Assembly (NCBI GenBank): GCA_045652765.1
Contig: JAZOLG010000051.1
Location: forward strand, 1-64,000
DNA from: UBA1231 sp045652765
Lineage (GTDB): Bacteria > Bacillota_I > Bacilli_A > ML615J-28 > CAG-313
DNA: 64,000 nt
Reading direction: 5' to 3'
Part shown: one piece after another, positions 62,129 to 64,000 of the stretch
Position numbering within the stretch: position 1 is the stretch's first letter
Layout: each line of letters begins with the position of its first letter
The notes under the pieces: model-generated
Seen by the model: the letters and a program-made list of their open reading frames with translations, nothing else
Database searches by the model: none
What the model was told of the DNA's origin: nothing
Translations under genes and position numbers: made by a program

Positions 62129-63039
62129 TGGATAAATTAAAGGTAACATTTTTAGGTAAACAATTTAAAAATCCAATTATACCAGCTAGTGGAACATTTG
62201 GATTTGGGTATGAATTTAGTGATTTATATGATATAAATATCTTAGGTAGTATTTCTATTAAAGGTACAACTCTAGAACCAAGATATGGGAATAAATTACC
62301 AAGAATTGCAGAATGTCCATCAGGTCTTATTAATGCAATTGGACTTCAAAATCCGGGTGTTGATAAAGTTGTTAATGAAGAACTTGTTAAACTTGATGAA
62401 GTTTATAACGATCAAATCATCGCTAATGTTGGTGGACATAGTGTTTATGAATATACAGAAACAGTTAAGAAATTTAATGAATCTGATAAAGTTTTCGCAA
62501 TCGAACTTAATATTTCTTGTCCAAATGTGACAGGTGGTGGCATGGCTTTTGGAGTGGATCCAGAAACAGCTCACAACCTAGTAAAAGAAGTAAAGAAAGT
62601 ATCAAACAAACCAGTTATTGTAAAACTAAGTCCAAACGTTACGGATGTTGTTCAAATGGCTAAAGCTGTAGAAGCGGCTGGTGCCGATGCTATTTCACTT
62701 ATTAATACACTTGTTGGTATGCGTATTAACTTAAAAACAGGTAAACCAATTATCGCTAATGTCAAAGGTGGTTATAGTGGACCTGGAATTTTCCCAGTAG
62801 CTCTTAGAATGGTTTACGAAGTTAGTCATGCTGTAAATATTCCGATTATTGGAATGGGTGGAATAAGTGATGCATATGACGTTTTAGAAATGATGTATGC
62901 AGGTGCATCTTTAGTAATGGTTGGTGCACAAAACTTAGTTGATCCATATGCATGCAAAAAAATCATCGAAGACTTACCAAAAGTCATGGAAGAATATAAT
63001 ATTGAAAGCTTAGAAGAATTAATTAGGAGGGTAAAATAA
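62128..63039 (+). CDS. pyrD: Dihydroorotate dehydrogenase catalytic subunit PyrD (class 1B)
   Basis: This FMN enzyme oxidises dihydroorotate to orotate. The 303-residue protein has PASGTFGFG, the active-site Cys131 in NISCPN, and GGISDAYDVLEMMYAGA in the FMN phosphate site. It lacks the membrane N terminus of class 2 enzymes and pairs with the PyrK encoded just upstream (TAATG overlap). Confidence 0.96.
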   Translation: MDKLKVTFLGKQFKNPIIPASGTFGFGYEFSDLYDINILGSISIKGTTLEPRYGNKLPRIAECPSGLINAIGLQNPGVDKVVNEELVKLDEVYNDQIIANVGGHSVYEYTETVKKFNESDKVFAIELNISCPNVTGGGMAFGVDPETAHNLVKEVKKVSNKPVIVKLSPNVTDVVQMAKAVEAAGADAISLINTLVGMRINLKTGKPIIANVKGGYSGPGIFPVALRMVYEVSHAVNIPIIGMGGISDAYDVLEMMYAGASLVMVGAQNLVDPYACKKIIEDLPKVMEEYNIESLEELIRRVK

Positions 63040-63725
63040 TGCGTGATGTAATTATCGCTTGTGATTTTAGTAATAGAGAAACATTACTTGAATTCTTAAA
63101 ACCATTTGAAGGTTTAAATCCATATCTTAAACTTGGTATGGAAATTATTTACAAAGAAGGACCACAGCTTGTTACTGAACTTCATAATGCAGGTTTTAAA
63201 ATTTTCTTAGATTTAAAACTACATGATATTCCAAACACAGTTGAAAAAGCAATGAGAAATATTGCGAAACTTGGTGTTGAAATTACAAACTGTCATGCCG
63301 CTGGTGGAATCGAAATGATGAAAGCAGCTAGACGTGGACTAGACTCAACAGAAATGGGAAAGAAAACAGAACTTATTGCGGTTACTCAACTTACATCTAC
63401 ATCACAAGAAGTTTTAGAAAAAGAATTATTAATTGAAAAACCTCTTAATGAAGTTGTAAAACAATATGCTCTTAATGCTAAAGCAGCTGGACTTCAAGGC
63501 GTTGTATGTTCACCACTTGAAGCATCAATTATTAAAGAAATGGGATTAATTTCAGTAACACCTGGAATTAGATTTGCAGATGATGCAGCTAATGACCAAA
63601 AACGTATCGCAACTCCAGCTTTTGCTAAAGAAAATGGTTCAACATATATTGTTGTTGGAAGAAGTATTACAGGAGCTCAAGATCCAGTTGCGGCTTATCA
63701 AAAATGTGTAAAGGAGTTTTGTTAA
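63039..63725 (+). CDS. pyrF: Orotidine 5'-phosphate decarboxylase PyrF
   Basis: PyrF makes UMP from OMP. The 228-residue protein has the catalytic D58-L-K60-L-H-D63 array in FLDLKLHDIPNT, and the phosphate-binding VVGRSIT near the C terminus. It overlaps pyrD by one base and uses an AGGAGG site inside pyrD. Confidence 0.96.
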   Translation: MRDVIIACDFSNRETLLEFLKPFEGLNPYLKLGMEIIYKEGPQLVTELHNAGFKIFLDLKLHDIPNTVEKAMRNIAKLGVEITNCHAAGGIEMMKAARRGLDSTEMGKKTELIAVTQLTSTSQEVLEKELLIEKPLNEVVKQYALNAKAAGLQGVVCSPLEASIIKEMGLISVTPGIRFADDAANDQKRIATPAFAKENGSTYIVVGRSITGAQDPVAAYQKCVKEFC

Positions 63726-63726
63726 T

Positions 63727-64000
63727 ATGAGTAAAAATCTTGCTAAAGAAGTAGCATCAAACCTTTTAAAAATTAAAGCAGTGTTCTTAAAACCAAATGA
63801 TCCATTTACTTGGGCATCTGGTATTAAATCACCAATTTATTGTGATAACCGTTTAACTTTATCTTATCCTGAAACTAGAAAAGTTGTCGAAGATGGATTA
63901 GCTGAAGTTATTAAAGAATACTTCCCAACATGTGAAGTAGTAATGGGAACATCAACAGCAGGTATTCCACATGCTGCATACGTATCTGAAATCTTAAATT
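63727..64000 (+). CDS. pyrE: Orotate phosphoribosyltransferase PyrE, cut by the window end
   Basis: The first 91 codons are visible. They match PyrE: an N-terminal helix, FTWASGIKSPIYCDNR, which is a family signature, and GTSTAGIPHAAYVSE. PyrE joins orotate and PRPP to form OMP, the substrate of PyrF. The start is 1 nt after pyrF, behind AAGGAG. The PRPP-binding motif lies beyond the window. Confidence 0.92.
   Translation, partial: MSKNLAKEVASNLLKIKAVFLKPNDPFTWASGIKSPIYCDNRLTLSYPETRKVVEDGLAEVIKEYFPTCEVVMGTSTAGIPHAAYVSEILN

Overview
The window reads as a chromosomal segment of a very AT-rich, low-GC Gram-positive bacterium on the Mollicutes/Erysipelotrichia side of Bacillota (Acholeplasma- or Izemoplasma-like is my best guess; the exact genus is not decidable from here). 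Reasons: extreme AT bias, strong AGGAGG ribosome binding sites, Bacillus-like gene neighbourhoods (gdpP-rplI-dnaB, prfA-prmC-tsaC, lgt-ppaX-trxB-whiA), many lipoproteins with classical lipoboxes, a GlnN-type glutamine synthetase and a class 1B dihydroorotate dehydrogenase. The standard code is used, but TGA is nearly abandoned as a stop: I find it at only two genes, both in ATGA overlaps. Most promoters share one grammar: a TTGACA-like -35, 17 bp, then TGN immediately before a TATAAT-like -10.

Layout. 0.2-7.5 kb: a c-di-AMP phosphodiesterase (GdpP) fused to ribosomal protein L9, replicative helicase DnaB, release factor 1, its methylase PrmC, an unknown membrane protein and a threonylcarbamoyl-AMP synthase. 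7.5-11 kb: a lipoprotein and UvrA. 11-15.7 kb: two membrane proteins, a fused Lgt/PpaX-like protein, a thioredoxin reductase-like flavoprotein and WhiA. 15.7-18.5 kb: small envelope genes, including two thioredoxin-fold paralogues, one with and one without a CxxC. 18.5-20.5 kb: tRNA-Ser(GCU) and tRNA-Glu(UUC), then a small accessory block (acetyltransferase and a toxin-antitoxin pair) bracketed by two diverged copies of a roughly 270-300 bp non-coding repeat. 20.5-23.6 kb: a methyltransferase, an HD hydrolase and a GltS-like symporter.

23.6-40.9 kb holds purine synthesis. purC runs leftward. Divergently from it, a ZTP riboswitch with an overlapping terminator heads a 16 kb operon: purE-purM-purN-purH-purD-purL-purF-guaB-glnN-fhs-guaA(ATP-PPase only). 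41-54.8 kb is mixed: NagZ-like glucosaminidase and D-aminopeptidase, amino acid permease, Na/Pi transporter, a TPR/membrane protein with a PP2C-type phosphatase and pyrophosphatase, lipoproteins, a beta-lactamase-fold hydrolase, a LytTR-DUF3021 pair and a ZIP transporter. 54.9 kb to the end is the pyrimidine operon pyrB-pyrC-carA-carB-pyrK-pyrD-pyrF-pyrE (pyrE cut by the window end), behind a leader with mutually exclusive hairpins.

The most striking observation links the two nucleotide operons. Three of the four glutamine amidotransferases in the window appear unable to use glutamine. PurF has Gly where the N-terminal nucleophile Cys should be and lacks its other glutaminase residues. CarA has Gly, Glu and Phe in place of the Cys-His-Glu triad. 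GMP synthase has no amidotransferase domain at all. Only PurL keeps an intact triad. A glutamine synthetase sits inside the purine operon. This suggests that nucleotide synthesis is fed largely by free ammonia. The missing residues are read directly from the sequence; the ammonia interpretation is inference.
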